A stretch of 64,000 nt of DNA from contig NZ_SMSG01000002.1 of the NCBI RefSeq assembly GCF_004382795.1, positions 496,001-560,000 on the forward strand, given 5' to 3'. This DNA comes from Cumulibacter soli (GTDB taxonomy: Bacteria; Actinomycetota; Actinomycetes; Mycobacteriales; Antricoccaceae). A program made the translations under genes and the position numbers. The number at the start of each line of letters is the position of its first letter. The first letter of the stretch is position 1. Below are positions 36,201-44,056 of this stretch, in pieces. The notes beneath the pieces were generated by a model. That model was not told the DNA's origin. It ran no database searches and saw only the letters and a list, made by a program, of their open reading frames with translations.

Positions 36201-36977
36201 TTAGTCGCTAGGCCCGATCGAGTCGATGCACCAGTCGTCCCCGACCTTCGAAACGTGCACGATCGCAGCGAAGTCGTACTCCTGCAACGCCCCCTCGCCC
36301 TGTACCTGCACGTCAAAAGTGCCGGAATCGCCGTCCTGGGTGGCGTCGGTGATCGTGATGCTCTTCTTGGCCTCACCACCGGCCATCTCGTTGGCCTGGG
36401 ATATCGCGTCCTTCAGCGCCTCGATGTCTTCGGCCGGGGGTGCTTGGCACATGAGCGCGAGCCCGGCCTCGATGTCGACGTCGTCGGCGGCCGCTGCCGC
36501 TTCGCCGGCGAGTTCGCTGACCTCGGGCGCCTGGTCGATCGCAGCCTCGTCCAGTCCGTAATCGCTCGCATCACCGCTACCGCCACCGGACAGGCTCGTG
36601 ACGAGGATGACGACGATCACGACGAGCGCGAGGATGCCAACGGCAACGGCAATGGGTAGCAGACGTCGCTCGCGCGAGGTCATCGCCGGATCGTGCAGTT
36701 CCTGCTGGGTTCCCGGGTGCCACTCGCCGGGTTGCTGGGTTCGCGGCTCTCCGCGCTGCGCAGCGCCAGGCTGCTGTGATCCCGGCTCAGGCCAACCGCT
36801 CTGCGGTGCGCCGGGCTGCGTTCCTGGTTCGGACCAACCGTTCTGAGGTGCGCCGTTCTGCTGGTGCCCGCCGTAGGGCTGCGAGGGCGGCTGCGACGGA
36901 CCAGGTGGTCGCTGCGCGCCGTCGGAGTCATTCGGCTGTGGCTCAGGCGGCTGCGGTCCGGTTGGCGGGATCGTCAT
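36201..36977 (-). CDS. Membrane-anchored protein with Pro/Gln-rich N-terminus and extracellular domain, unknown function
   Basis: 258 residues. Residues 1-95 are Pro/Gln/Gly-rich with near-repeats (GWSEPGTQPGAPQ / GWPEPGSQQPGAA). One hydrophobic segment (about 106-129) follows RERRLLPI. The acidic external domain (130-258) has two cysteines (LMCQAPP and DDWCIDSIG) that could form a disulfide, and a beta-rich end (TITDATQDGDSGTFDVQVQGEGALQEYDFAAIVHVSKVGDDW). This resembles DUF4878-like actinobacterial cell-surface proteins, but the link is loose. ATG with GAGGAG upstream; followed directly by the four-helix membrane protein gene. Confidence 0.7.
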   Translation of the reverse strand: MTIPPTGPQPPEPQPNDSDGAQRPPGPSQPPSQPYGGHQQNGAPQNGWSEPGTQPGAPQSGWPEPGSQQPGAAQRGEPRTQQPGEWHPGTQQELHDPAMTSRERRLLPIAVAVGILALVVIVVILVTSLSGGGSGDASDYGLDEAAIDQAPEVSELAGEAAAAADDVDIEAGLALMCQAPPAEDIEALKDAISQANEMAGGEAKKSITITDATQDGDSGTFDVQVQGEGALQEYDFAAIVHVSKVGDDWCIDSIGPSD

Positions 36978-36980
36978 GGT

Positions 36981-37619
36981 TCACTCCTCGCTGCGATTCG
37001 CAGGATTGTAATGCGCAACCGCCCCGGCACCGTCGAAGTCGCCGACGGCGCGGAGCCCGTCGATCACTCCTTGACGATCAGCCGGCGGCCGATTCTGACT
37101 GTGCTTGGCCTTGGCCTGGATGCTGTGAATACGCAGTTCCATCCCTTTGATGGCGCGCAGTTGGCCATCGATGAACGCGGTTGGTGCATCGCTGACCCGC
37201 CACGTCTCGGCGAACGGCTGCTCGAAATGCTCGGTTAACCGGGTCACGTTCTCGCGCAGCCAGTCGAGGTCGTGATGCACGATCAACTCCCCGCGAATGT
37301 TGATCGTCAGGTGATTCCAGGTCGGCACGACGCGGCCATGCTGGCTCTTGGACGGGTACCACATCGGCGTGATGTAGGAGTCGCTGCCGTGCACGATCAC
37401 CAGGGAATCACCGGTTGGCTCGACCTTCCAGTGCTCGTTCTGCAGGGCGAAGTGTCCGCACAGTGCCCCAGCCTGCTCGTCGTACAGCATCGGCATGAAC
37501 GTGGATGCAAGGCCGTCGGCAGTCGGAGTCACCAGGTCTGCCGCGCCAAGGTTCTCCAGCACGTCGCGGACGTCGTCGTCCGGCATCGCGAAATGCTTAG
37601 GCAGGTACATGTCAGTCAT
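36981..37619 (-). CDS. PaiB-type FMN-binding split-barrel protein
   Basis: 212 residues. MYLPKHFAMPDDDVRDVLENLGAADLVT at the start, HFALQNEHWK, VVPTWNHLTINIRGE and KAKHSQNRPPADRQGVIDGL are the family marks of PaiB ('FMN-binding negative transcriptional regulator'). In Bacillus PaiB lowers expression of degradative enzymes with PaiA; the biochemical role is unclear, and many homologues are probably flavin-binding enzymes. No paiA is next to it. It lies 3 nt before the start of the membrane-anchored protein gene (36977) on the same strand, so they may be co-transcribed. Confidence 0.82.
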   Translation of the reverse strand: MTDMYLPKHFAMPDDDVRDVLENLGAADLVTPTADGLASTFMPMLYDEQAGALCGHFALQNEHWKVEPTGDSLVIVHGSDSYITPMWYPSKSQHGRVVPTWNHLTINIRGELIVHHDLDWLRENVTRLTEHFEQPFAETWRVSDAPTAFIDGQLRAIKGMELRIHSIQAKAKHSQNRPPADRQGVIDGLRAVGDFDGAGAVAHYNPANRSEE

Positions 37620-37647
37620 CAGCGGGGAATCCTAGCTGCGGGTTACC

Positions 37648-38658
37648 TTAGAAATGTTCGCGCACCAGTGCTGCGACCGCCTCCGGGCCGACGTCCACCA
37701 TGGCCTCATTGTGCAGTTTCTCGAAGTACGTCACGTCGCTGCGATACATCGCATCCACGTTCGAACGGCTCACCATCCGCAGCAGCAACGAGTAACGCTG
37801 CGACGGGTTCGGGCCGCCGCCGGCGAGCGCCCAGTTAAATGAGGTCAGGTTCAGTGCGTGGTACGTGCCGAGTACGGCGGACATGCCCCCGCCGAGGTCT
37901 GCACAGTCCGCCTCGGTGAGATCGACGATGTCGGCGCAACCGTCCACGACCGCCCACACCTCATGGAATCCGGCGGGCGCAAAGGGGGTAAAGAATGCGA
38001 CTCGACCACGACGACCGATCCACCGCGGACCGTCGGTCTCGGCGGCGACCAAACTCTGCCAGTACGGTTCGCCGTCCCATGCCAGCGAACGAGAGATCAG
38101 CTCACGCTGAGTAGTCGTGCCGATATCGTCGTGCGCGGATTGCGCGTGCGGGTGCACCAGCGAGCTACCGCTCGGCGGCAGGTAGTTCGCGTTGATCGAG
38201 GAGTACATCGCGCGCAGACCGTGCACACCTTTGGTGTAGGCCACGAAGGCAGTCAGCAGGTCACCTACGCGCTGGCCGGTGAGTTCGTTCAGGTCTTGAA
38301 AGTGCGAGGTCGTGTCATACAGCCCGACCGAGGAGAACTCGGAGTAGGCCATGACATTCGGCACGATAGTGGCGGTGCCGCGACGGATCCGCCCCTCGGT
38401 GGTGATGGCGGAATCAAAGACTCCCGTGGCCATCTCGATCTTGTCCGCACAGAACGGGCAGAACGGCGGCGTGGCGGTCAATGCGCTGATATCGGGCCGC
38501 TCGGTCGGGCTCAGTTTGGACCCGGTGATGATGCGCGACGTACGGCCGGTGAGCGGGTCGACGCGGACGGTCAGCGGAACTTCGATGATGTTCGACGGGT
38601 TGGTCAGCTCGGGCACCCGAGCGGTGATCTGATGCTCTACGAACTCGATGGCAGCCAT
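37648..38658 (-). CDS. Galactose-1-phosphate uridylyltransferase-like protein (HIT superfamily)
   Basis: 336 residues. It has the GalT features CPFC (near residue 70, where GalT has a zinc-binding pair) and the active-site HPHAQ triad (SSLVHPHAQS, near 165-170), and a second HIT-like half. It should transfer a nucleotidyl group between sugar phosphates or similar. No galE, galK or other Leloir genes are close, so the substrate is open; the family also includes ADP-sugar and glucose-1-phosphate enzymes. TAGTCT lies 6 nt before the ATG, so it appears leaderless. Confidence 0.78.
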   Translation of the reverse strand: MAAIEFVEHQITARVPELTNPSNIIEVPLTVRVDPLTGRTSRIITGSKLSPTERPDISALTATPPFCPFCADKIEMATGVFDSAITTEGRIRRGTATIVPNVMAYSEFSSVGLYDTTSHFQDLNELTGQRVGDLLTAFVAYTKGVHGLRAMYSSINANYLPPSGSSLVHPHAQSAHDDIGTTTQRELISRSLAWDGEPYWQSLVAAETDGPRWIGRRGRVAFFTPFAPAGFHEVWAVVDGCADIVDLTEADCADLGGGMSAVLGTYHALNLTSFNWALAGGGPNPSQRYSLLLRMVSRSNVDAMYRSDVTYFEKLHNEAMVDVGPEAVAALVREHF

Positions 38659-38664
38659 GCCCTC

Positions 38665-38670
38665 AGACTA
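38665..38670 (-). promoter_or_regulatory. -10 box, leaderless start of the GalT-like gene
   Basis: TAGTCT on the minus strand, 6 nt from the ATG at 38658. Confidence 0.55.
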
Positions 38671-38717
38671 GAGGCATGCGCCGCGGGCCATGCGTGAGCC
38701 CGTCCAGCCCGTCCGGA

Positions 38718-39935
38718 TTACCGCGTCAGTTGCCAGGCGGCGAGCCCGATGAGCACGGTGCCGAGTACGACGACCCACGGCGGCAGTTTCAGCCAGACGA
38801 GCGCAGCGAATGCGACCAGCGCGATCACGACGTCCTGCCAACGCCCGATTGCGCTGGTCAGCACTGGACGATAGAACGCTGCCGCGAGGATGCCGACCAC
38901 TGCCGCGTTGACGCCACGCAGCGCTGCCCGCAGCGCCGGTGCTGCGCGCAACCGGTCCCAGAAGGGCATCACGCCGACAACCAGCAGCAGGCTGGGCAGA
39001 AAGATTGCCAGCAATGCCAGCGGTGCCATCAGCAACGGACTACTCATCGAGGCACCGAGGAACGCGGAGAAGGTGAACAGCGGTCCCGGAACGGCCTGAG
39101 CGGCGCCATATCCGGCGACGAAGTCATCAGCGCTGACCCATCCGGCGCCGACGACCTGCGACTCGAGCAGCGGCAGTACGACGTGACCACCGCCAAAGAC
39201 CGTCGATCCCACTCGATAAAACACGTCGGTGACGTCGATCGCGAACTCCGCGGTGAGTGCGGCCAGTATCGGCAGCGCGATCAGCAGCACGGCGAAGACG
39301 CAGAGTGCGATAACTCCGGCTCGCACCGATACCACCTGAGGTTGCACCGCGGAAGGCACCGCCGGGCTGTGTGCGCGAAACAGCGCCCAGCCAAGCGCGA
39401 GCCCGAGCGCCACGATCGTGAACTGAACCCACGCGTCGGTCCACAGGATTGCCGCGGCCGCAGCGGCCATCGCGATGAGCGCTTCGGGCACACCGCGACA
39501 TGCCGTGCGCGCCATCTGCCAGAGCGCTTGAGCGACGACAGCGACGGCGACCAACATCAAGCCGTGCAGGACGCCGTCCGGCACCCCGCTGAGGGCGCCG
39601 AGGCCGAAGGCAGCGAGCGCGATCGCCGAAGGCAGCGTGAATCCGCACCAGGCGGCGACGGCGCCAGCCAACCCGGCACGTCGTAGCCCGATCGCCATAC
39701 CAACCTGCGAGGACGCCGGTCCGGGTAGGAATTGGCACAGCGATACGAGGTCGGCGTACTCCTCATCACGCAGCCAGGCGCGACGATCGACGAATTCGGT
39801 GCGGAAGTAACCCAGGTGCGCAATCGGTCCGCCGAACGAGGTCAGTCCGAGCAGAGTGAACGCCCGCAGCACCTCCCACCAGCGGTGTCGAGGGACTGAT
39901 TCTGGAGTCTCGGCAGGCACCGCGGCGGCCATCAC
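38718..39935 (-). CDS. chrA: Chromate transporter, long (two-domain) CHR family
   Basis: 405 residues with two homologous halves. Half 1: FTLLGLTSFGGPIAHLGYFR, FLPGPASSQVGMAIG. Half 2: VGSTVFGGGHVVLPLLESQVV and AAQAVPGPLFTFSAFLG. About 10-12 membrane segments. Two-domain ChrA proteins expel chromate by proton-coupled antiport. No chromate-responsive regulator is adjacent. The GTG at 39935 is preceded by TACGGT and 6 nt; an ATG follows one codon later. Confidence 0.9.
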   Translation of the reverse strand: MMAAAVPAETPESVPRHRWWEVLRAFTLLGLTSFGGPIAHLGYFRTEFVDRRAWLRDEEYADLVSLCQFLPGPASSQVGMAIGLRRAGLAGAVAAWCGFTLPSAIALAAFGLGALSGVPDGVLHGLMLVAVAVVAQALWQMARTACRGVPEALIAMAAAAAAILWTDAWVQFTIVALGLALGWALFRAHSPAVPSAVQPQVVSVRAGVIALCVFAVLLIALPILAALTAEFAIDVTDVFYRVGSTVFGGGHVVLPLLESQVVGAGWVSADDFVAGYGAAQAVPGPLFTFSAFLGASMSSPLLMAPLALLAIFLPSLLLVVGVMPFWDRLRAAPALRAALRGVNAAVVGILAAAFYRPVLTSAIGRWQDVVIALVAFAALVWLKLPPWVVVLGTVLIGLAAWQLTR

Positions 39936-39941
39936 GCGAAC

Positions 39942-39947
39942 ACCGTA
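39942..39947 (-). promoter_or_regulatory. -10 box, leaderless chrA start
   Basis: TACGGT on the minus strand, 6 nt from the GTG at 39935; no SD. Confidence 0.5.
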
Positions 39948-40083
39948 CCGACTCGAGCACCCGACTACGGGACCGACCTGAGCATCCAGCTGCGGCGCGA
40001 CTCGACGTGACCGGACGAGGGCAGAAACTAGCCACCGAAGTTTTGGGGGTGGACATTAGAGGTTCAATCTGTAACGCTCGAAC

Positions 40084-40102
40084 TTAGGCATTCCTAACCT
40101 AA
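40084..40102. promoter_or_regulatory. DtxR/IdeR iron box upstream of the DoxX gene
   Basis: TTAGGCATTCCTAACCTAA matches the 19-bp box TTAGGTTAGCCTAACCTAA at 15 positions, with all four mismatches in the centre. It ends 14 bp before the ATG, so a bound repressor would cover the promoter or leader. This predicts repression when Fe2+ is plentiful. Confidence 0.72.
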
Positions 40103-40116
40103 CTTGGAGGACACAT

Positions 40117-40686
40117 ATGGTCAACGCCACCGCGACAGCTCCCGAGCGCGAACTCACGGCGACGATCACACCCACTGAGCACAACCAGACAGATTCCGGC
40201 ATCACCACAACCATGCTCGGCCTACTACGTATCGCGTTCGGCTGGGTCCTGCTTTGGGCCGGACTCGACAAGATCTTCGGCCTCGGCTACCCCACCGAAA
40301 GCGGTCAGGGCATCGTCGACGGCGGATCAGTCACCGAGGGGTACCTATCATTTGGCGTCAATCCCGATAGCCCCGTGCACGGGATGCTCACCGCGATGGC
40401 CGGCAACCCGATCGCCGACGGCCTCTATCTCGCTGCCACCCTCGGCGCCGGCATCGCCGTACTACTGGGAGTCTTCGTGCGGATTGCGGCGATCGGCGGC
40501 TCCATTCTGATGTTCATGTTGTGGCTATCGATGCTCCCGCTGGAGAACAATCCGTTCATGGACCAGCACCTGCTCTATGCCCTGGTCGGCGTCGCCGTCG
40601 CACTCACCGGAGCGGGCCGCTACCTTGGCCTGGGACGGTGGTGGGCCAGCACCTCACTGGTGCGCGCCGCGCCCTGGCTGAAGTAA
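40117..40686 (+). CDS. DoxX-family membrane protein, probably iron-regulated
   Basis: 189 residues. After a soluble N-terminus (1-33) come four membrane segments, with LLRIAFGWVLLWAGLDKIFGLGYPT (DoxX/DoxD start) and LGRWWASTSLVRAAPWLK at the end. DoxX-like proteins are small quinone-linked membrane proteins; some take part in thiosulfate oxidation (DoxD) or redox-stress complexes. No thiosulfate gene is near. GGAGG 6 nt before the ATG and an iron box upstream point to expression under iron shortage. It converges with the VOC gene on a shared terminator. Confidence 0.82.
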   Translation: MVNATATAPERELTATITPTEHNQTDSGITTTMLGLLRIAFGWVLLWAGLDKIFGLGYPTESGQGIVDGGSVTEGYLSFGVNPDSPVHGMLTAMAGNPIADGLYLAATLGAGIAVLLGVFVRIAAIGGSILMFMLWLSMLPLENNPFMDQHLLYALVGVAVALTGAGRYLGLGRWWASTSLVRAAPWLK

Positions 40687-40709
40687 TCGCAACGCTTTCA
40701 CGCGATTCA

Positions 40710-40758
40710 CGACACCCCCTCAGTGGAGCGACATGCTGCACCCACTGAGGGGTTGTCG
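40710..40758. terminator. Shared bidirectional terminator of the DoxX and VOC genes
   Basis: 17-bp arms (CGACACCCCCTCAGTGG and near-complement, one mismatch) with a 15-nt loop, followed by TTTTGAA on the plus strand. It lies 24 bp past the DoxX stop and 13 bp past the VOC stop. Confidence 0.8.
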
Positions 40759-40770
40759 TTTTGAACTTGA

Positions 40771-41310
40771 CTACGAATGCGCGCCGGCTCTCGGCCTCCA
40801 ACGCGCGGCGGTCGCAAACGCGGCGAACGGCTGTGGATCGGGGTAACTGACCAGTTCGAGTCGGCCGCCCCATGGCGGAACGACGTACACGAATTGATTG
40901 CGTCGGCCGTTCTCCGGGTAGGGCATCGGGCGCGGCTCGCCGAGCGGGCGCCCGCCGGCATCCACCACCCGCGCAAGCGCCCCGTCGAGGTCGTCGACGT
41001 AGAACGCGACGTGCTGCCACCCGAAGTCGCTAGGCACCGCCGGCGGCCGCTGCAAGGAGGCCGCGTACTCGAACAATTCGATGCCAGGCCCATCCGGCAG
41101 CCGCAACATTCGGATCGCACACTGTCGCGTATCCGGTGGCACTCCGAGCCTGAGCGAGAGCGCATCGCCCGATCGAGCCAGATCGGTGCGCTCCAGGACG
41201 TCGTACAGCACGACAGCGTCGAATGCCTCGATGAAGAACCTCGTCGCCTGCTCGACGTCGGGCACGGTCAGCCCGATGTGATCGATCCCGCGCACGCAGC
41301 CTCCGCCCAC
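40771..41310 (-). CDS. VOC-superfamily (glyoxalase/dioxygenase-fold) protein, probably iron-regulated
   Basis: 179 residues, two beta-alpha-beta-beta-beta modules: RGIDHIGLTVPDVEQATRFFIEAF and WQHVAFYVDDLDGALARVVDAGG. The likely metal ligands are His in DHIGL, Glu in GPGIELFEY, His in WQHVAF and Glu in GRLELVSYPD, so a metal-dependent enzyme is likely: lactoylglutathione-lyase-like, dioxygenase or isomerase. The substrate is unknown. TAATAT with 7 nt to the GTG at 41310 supports a leaderless start; a GTG at 41295 after GGAGG is the alternative. A near-perfect iron box overlaps the promoter. Confidence 0.83.
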   Translation of the reverse strand: MGGGCVRGIDHIGLTVPDVEQATRFFIEAFDAVVLYDVLERTDLARSGDALSLRLGVPPDTRQCAIRMLRLPDGPGIELFEYAASLQRPPAVPSDFGWQHVAFYVDDLDGALARVVDAGGRPLGEPRPMPYPENGRRNQFVYVVPPWGGRLELVSYPDPQPFAAFATAARWRPRAGAHS

Positions 41311-41320
41311 CTAGTGAATA

Positions 41321-41339
41321 TTAGGTAAGCCTAACCGAA
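41321..41339. promoter_or_regulatory. DtxR/IdeR iron box at the VOC gene promoter
   Basis: TTAGGTAAGCCTAACCGAA matches the consensus box at 17 of 19 positions. It overlaps the -10 hexamer TAATAT (minus strand, 41318-41323), so iron-loaded repressor would block transcription. Confidence 0.82.
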
Positions 41340-41381
41340 TTTATATTCATTAGCGAGGGGCGTGAGGTCGATCGCAGCCGC

Positions 41382-43088
41382 CTACCGAGCCCCGATGCGC
41401 GCGGTCGTGGTGACCGCTCCGCGCGAGGCCGATCCGACGGTCTTGGCGTACTTCGCGAACAGCCCGCCGGAGTCCTTCGGTTCAGGAGCACTCCATTCGG
41501 CGCGGCGCTGGGCAAGCTCCTCATCGGATACCTCCAACGTGATCGTGCGAGCGTCCAAGTCGATGTCGATCGCATCGCCGGTGCGCACCAACGCGATCGG
41601 ACCGCCGACCGCCGCCTCGGGAGCGACGTGGCCTACCGCGATCCCGTGCGAGATCCCGGAAAACCGACCATCGGTGATCAGCGCGACGGTGTCCTTGAAC
41701 CCCTTGCCTACGATCGCCGCGGTGACTCGTGACGTCTCCGACATCCCCGGACCGCCGATCGGGCCCTCGTATCTGATGATGACGGTGTCGCCGGAGACGA
41801 CTTCGCCCGCGATAACAGCCCGGTACGCCTCTCGCTCCCCCTCATACACTTTGGCTGTCCCGCGGTGCTGATGAACCTTCGTCCCTGGCGCTTTGAGCAC
41901 CGACCCCTCGGGTGCGAGGTTGCCCCGCAGGATGATCCAGCCGCCGGTTGCCTCCACCGGGGTGGCAGCCGGCGTCACGACATCCTGATCTTCCGGCAGC
42001 GGCTGCGCCCCAACCCGCTCGGCGAGAGTCTTGCCGTCGACCCCCCGGGCGTCAGGGTGCAACACACCGGCGCCGATCAACTCGCGCAGCACCACAGGTA
42101 AACCGCCGACGCGATGCAGGTCGGCCATCACGTACTTACCCGACGGGGTGAAATCACCGATTCGGGGAGTCCGGTCGCTGACCTCACCGAATCTATCGAT
42201 GTTCAACTCGACGCCCGCTTCGGTCGCGATAGCCAACAAGTGCAGGATCGCGTTCGTCGATCCCCCGATCGCTGCCGCGGTAGCGATCCCGTTCTCGATG
42301 GCCTGCACGGTGAGCACGTCACGCGGCCGGGTACCGGCGCGCAGGGCGTCCATCACCGCAATACCGGATTGACGTGCGATCGCCGTGCGGTCGGCGCTGA
42401 TCGCCGGCGGCGCAGCGCTGTTGGTGACGGTAAGACCCAGTGATTCGATCACCGACGCCATGGTGTTCGCGGTGAACATTCCCGCACACGAACCACGCTC
42501 CGGAATCGCCACCCGCTCGATCTCTGCCAGCTCCTCGTCGCTGAGGTTCCCCGCGGCATGCTCACCGGCCGCTTCAGCGAGGCTCTGGATCGACACATCT
42601 TTGCCACCGAAACACCCGGGGCGGGTACTACCGCCGTACAGATGCACTGCGGGGATGTTCATCCGCATCATGCCCATCACACAGCCCGGGTTGGTCTTGT
42701 CGCAGGCGCCGATGGTCACCATCGCATCGAAGGCGTACGCCGTAGCAGCCAACTCGATCGAATCGGCGATCACTTCCCGGCTGATCAAGGAGGCTCCGCC
42801 TCGGGCGAGCACACCGTCACTGACCGACACCGTGTTGATCTCCAACGGCGTACCGCCGGCCTCGCGAATCCCCGCAGCCACCTCCTGCGCCAAGTCGCGT
42901 AAGTGCGCGTTGCAGGGCATCGCTCCACTCCACGTGTTCGCGATACCCACGATCGGCCGCTTCATATCGTCATCGTCGAGGCCGAGGGCGCGCAGCATCG
43001 CGCGTGGTCCGATACTGCCCGGGCTCGTCAGACGCCGGCTGTGCTCGCGCAGGTCGGGCGCCCCACCTTTCGACTGATCGCTGCTCAT
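41382..43088 (-). CDS. ilvD: Dihydroxy-acid dehydratase
   Basis: 568 residues. The Fe-S cysteines and catalytic motifs are all present: GAMPCNAHL, GACDKTNPGCVMGM, RGSCAGMFTANTM, and the C-terminal GRFSGISHGIAVGHVAPEAA with PAP-type loop. It makes 2-keto acids from dihydroxy acids in valine/isoleucine (and pantothenate) synthesis in the cytoplasm. GGAAG lies 8-9 nt before the ATG. It stands alone, divergent from the SDR gene. Confidence 0.96.
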   Translation of the reverse strand: MSSDQSKGGAPDLREHSRRLTSPGSIGPRAMLRALGLDDDDMKRPIVGIANTWSGAMPCNAHLRDLAQEVAAGIREAGGTPLEINTVSVSDGVLARGGASLISREVIADSIELAATAYAFDAMVTIGACDKTNPGCVMGMMRMNIPAVHLYGGSTRPGCFGGKDVSIQSLAEAAGEHAAGNLSDEELAEIERVAIPERGSCAGMFTANTMASVIESLGLTVTNSAAPPAISADRTAIARQSGIAVMDALRAGTRPRDVLTVQAIENGIATAAAIGGSTNAILHLLAIATEAGVELNIDRFGEVSDRTPRIGDFTPSGKYVMADLHRVGGLPVVLRELIGAGVLHPDARGVDGKTLAERVGAQPLPEDQDVVTPAATPVEATGGWIILRGNLAPEGSVLKAPGTKVHQHRGTAKVYEGEREAYRAVIAGEVVSGDTVIIRYEGPIGGPGMSETSRVTAAIVGKGFKDTVALITDGRFSGISHGIAVGHVAPEAAVGGPIALVRTGDAIDIDLDARTITLEVSDEELAQRRAEWSAPEPKDSGGLFAKYAKTVGSASRGAVTTTARIGAR

Positions 43089-43274
43089 GGCACACTTCCT
43101 AACTAATCGGCTGCTCGGTCAATTTCTTACCCGAGGATGCCCCCCGGAGCAATACGCCACTTGGGATCTAGAGTGAGCGCTACATACGCGGACGACGTAA
43201 TCGACGTCACCTACGTAACAGTAATCACGTACCCATCAGTTAGTTTCGAACGAACTACATGAACGGAGATCACG

Positions 43275-44054
43275 ATGGACCTTCAGGTCGCCGGGCGCGG
43301 CGTACTCATCACTGGTGGCTCGAGTGGCCTCGGCTTCGGACTCGCCCGCACTTTGGTGGACGAAGGCGCGAATGTACTTCTCGTCGCCCGCAGCCAGGAC
43401 AAGCTCGACGCCGCCGCACACGAGCTGTCGGACGCCGGGACCCAGGTGCTCACCGTTTCAGCGGACGTACGCAATCCCGATGACCTACAGGGCGCTATCG
43501 ACGTCGCCGGGCGCGAATGGGGCAAGCTCGACGGCTTGGTCAACAACGCGGGATTCCACACCGGCAGCACGTTCGAAAAGACCACCGATGACGAATGGCA
43601 GGCAGACTTCGAACTGAAGCTGCTGGCGAAGGTCCGCGGTATCCGACAGTCCATTGAGCTGCTGTCCAAGAGCGACGCGCCGGCCGTGCTGAACGTGCTG
43701 AGCATCTACGCTCGCTTTCAGCCGAACAACTCGATGCCGAGCTCGGTCTACCGGGCAGCGGGAGTCGCACTCACCGGCGGGCTGTCGCGCGATCTGGCGA
43801 AGTACAAGATTCGGGTCAACGCGGCGCTGATCGGATTCATACACAGCGACCAGTGGAATCGCGCAGCGGCGGCCGCCGGCGTCAGTGTCGAGGAGTTCGA
43901 GGCCGGCCGCGCCGAGGCGATGAAGATCCCGCTCGGACGTGGCGGCACCACCCAGGAGTTCGGCGATGTGGCCGCGTTCCTGCTGTCGCCGCGGGCGTCG
44001 TACCTCACCGGTACCGCGCTCAACGTCGACGGCGGCCTGTCCATGGTCGTGTGA
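43275..44054 (+). CDS. SDR-family protein lacking the active-site lysine
   Basis: 259 residues, Rossmann fold with GGSSGLGFGLA (TGxxxGxG variant), SADVRNPDDL, LVNNAGFH and the C-terminal YLTGTALNVDGGLSMVV of classical SDRs. The catalytic region reads LNVLSIYARF...SSVYRAAGVAL: the tyrosine is present, but the lysine of YxxxK is a glycine (codon GGA). Normal dehydrogenase chemistry is therefore doubtful. The gene lies 2 nt before an FMN-dependent hydroxyacid dehydrogenase gene, so it forms an operon with it. TAGTT-N7-AACTA (43241-43257) just upstream could be an operator. Possible roles are a binding/regulatory partner or an enzyme with changed chemistry. Confidence 0.85.
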   Translation: MDLQVAGRGVLITGGSSGLGFGLARTLVDEGANVLLVARSQDKLDAAAHELSDAGTQVLTVSADVRNPDDLQGAIDVAGREWGKLDGLVNNAGFHTGSTFEKTTDDEWQADFELKLLAKVRGIRQSIELLSKSDAPAVLNVLSIYARFQPNNSMPSSVYRAAGVALTGGLSRDLAKYKIRVNAALIGFIHSDQWNRAAAAAGVSVEEFEAGRAEAMKIPLGRGGTTQEFGDVAAFLLSPRASYLTGTALNVDGGLSMVV

Positions 44055-44056
44055 TC

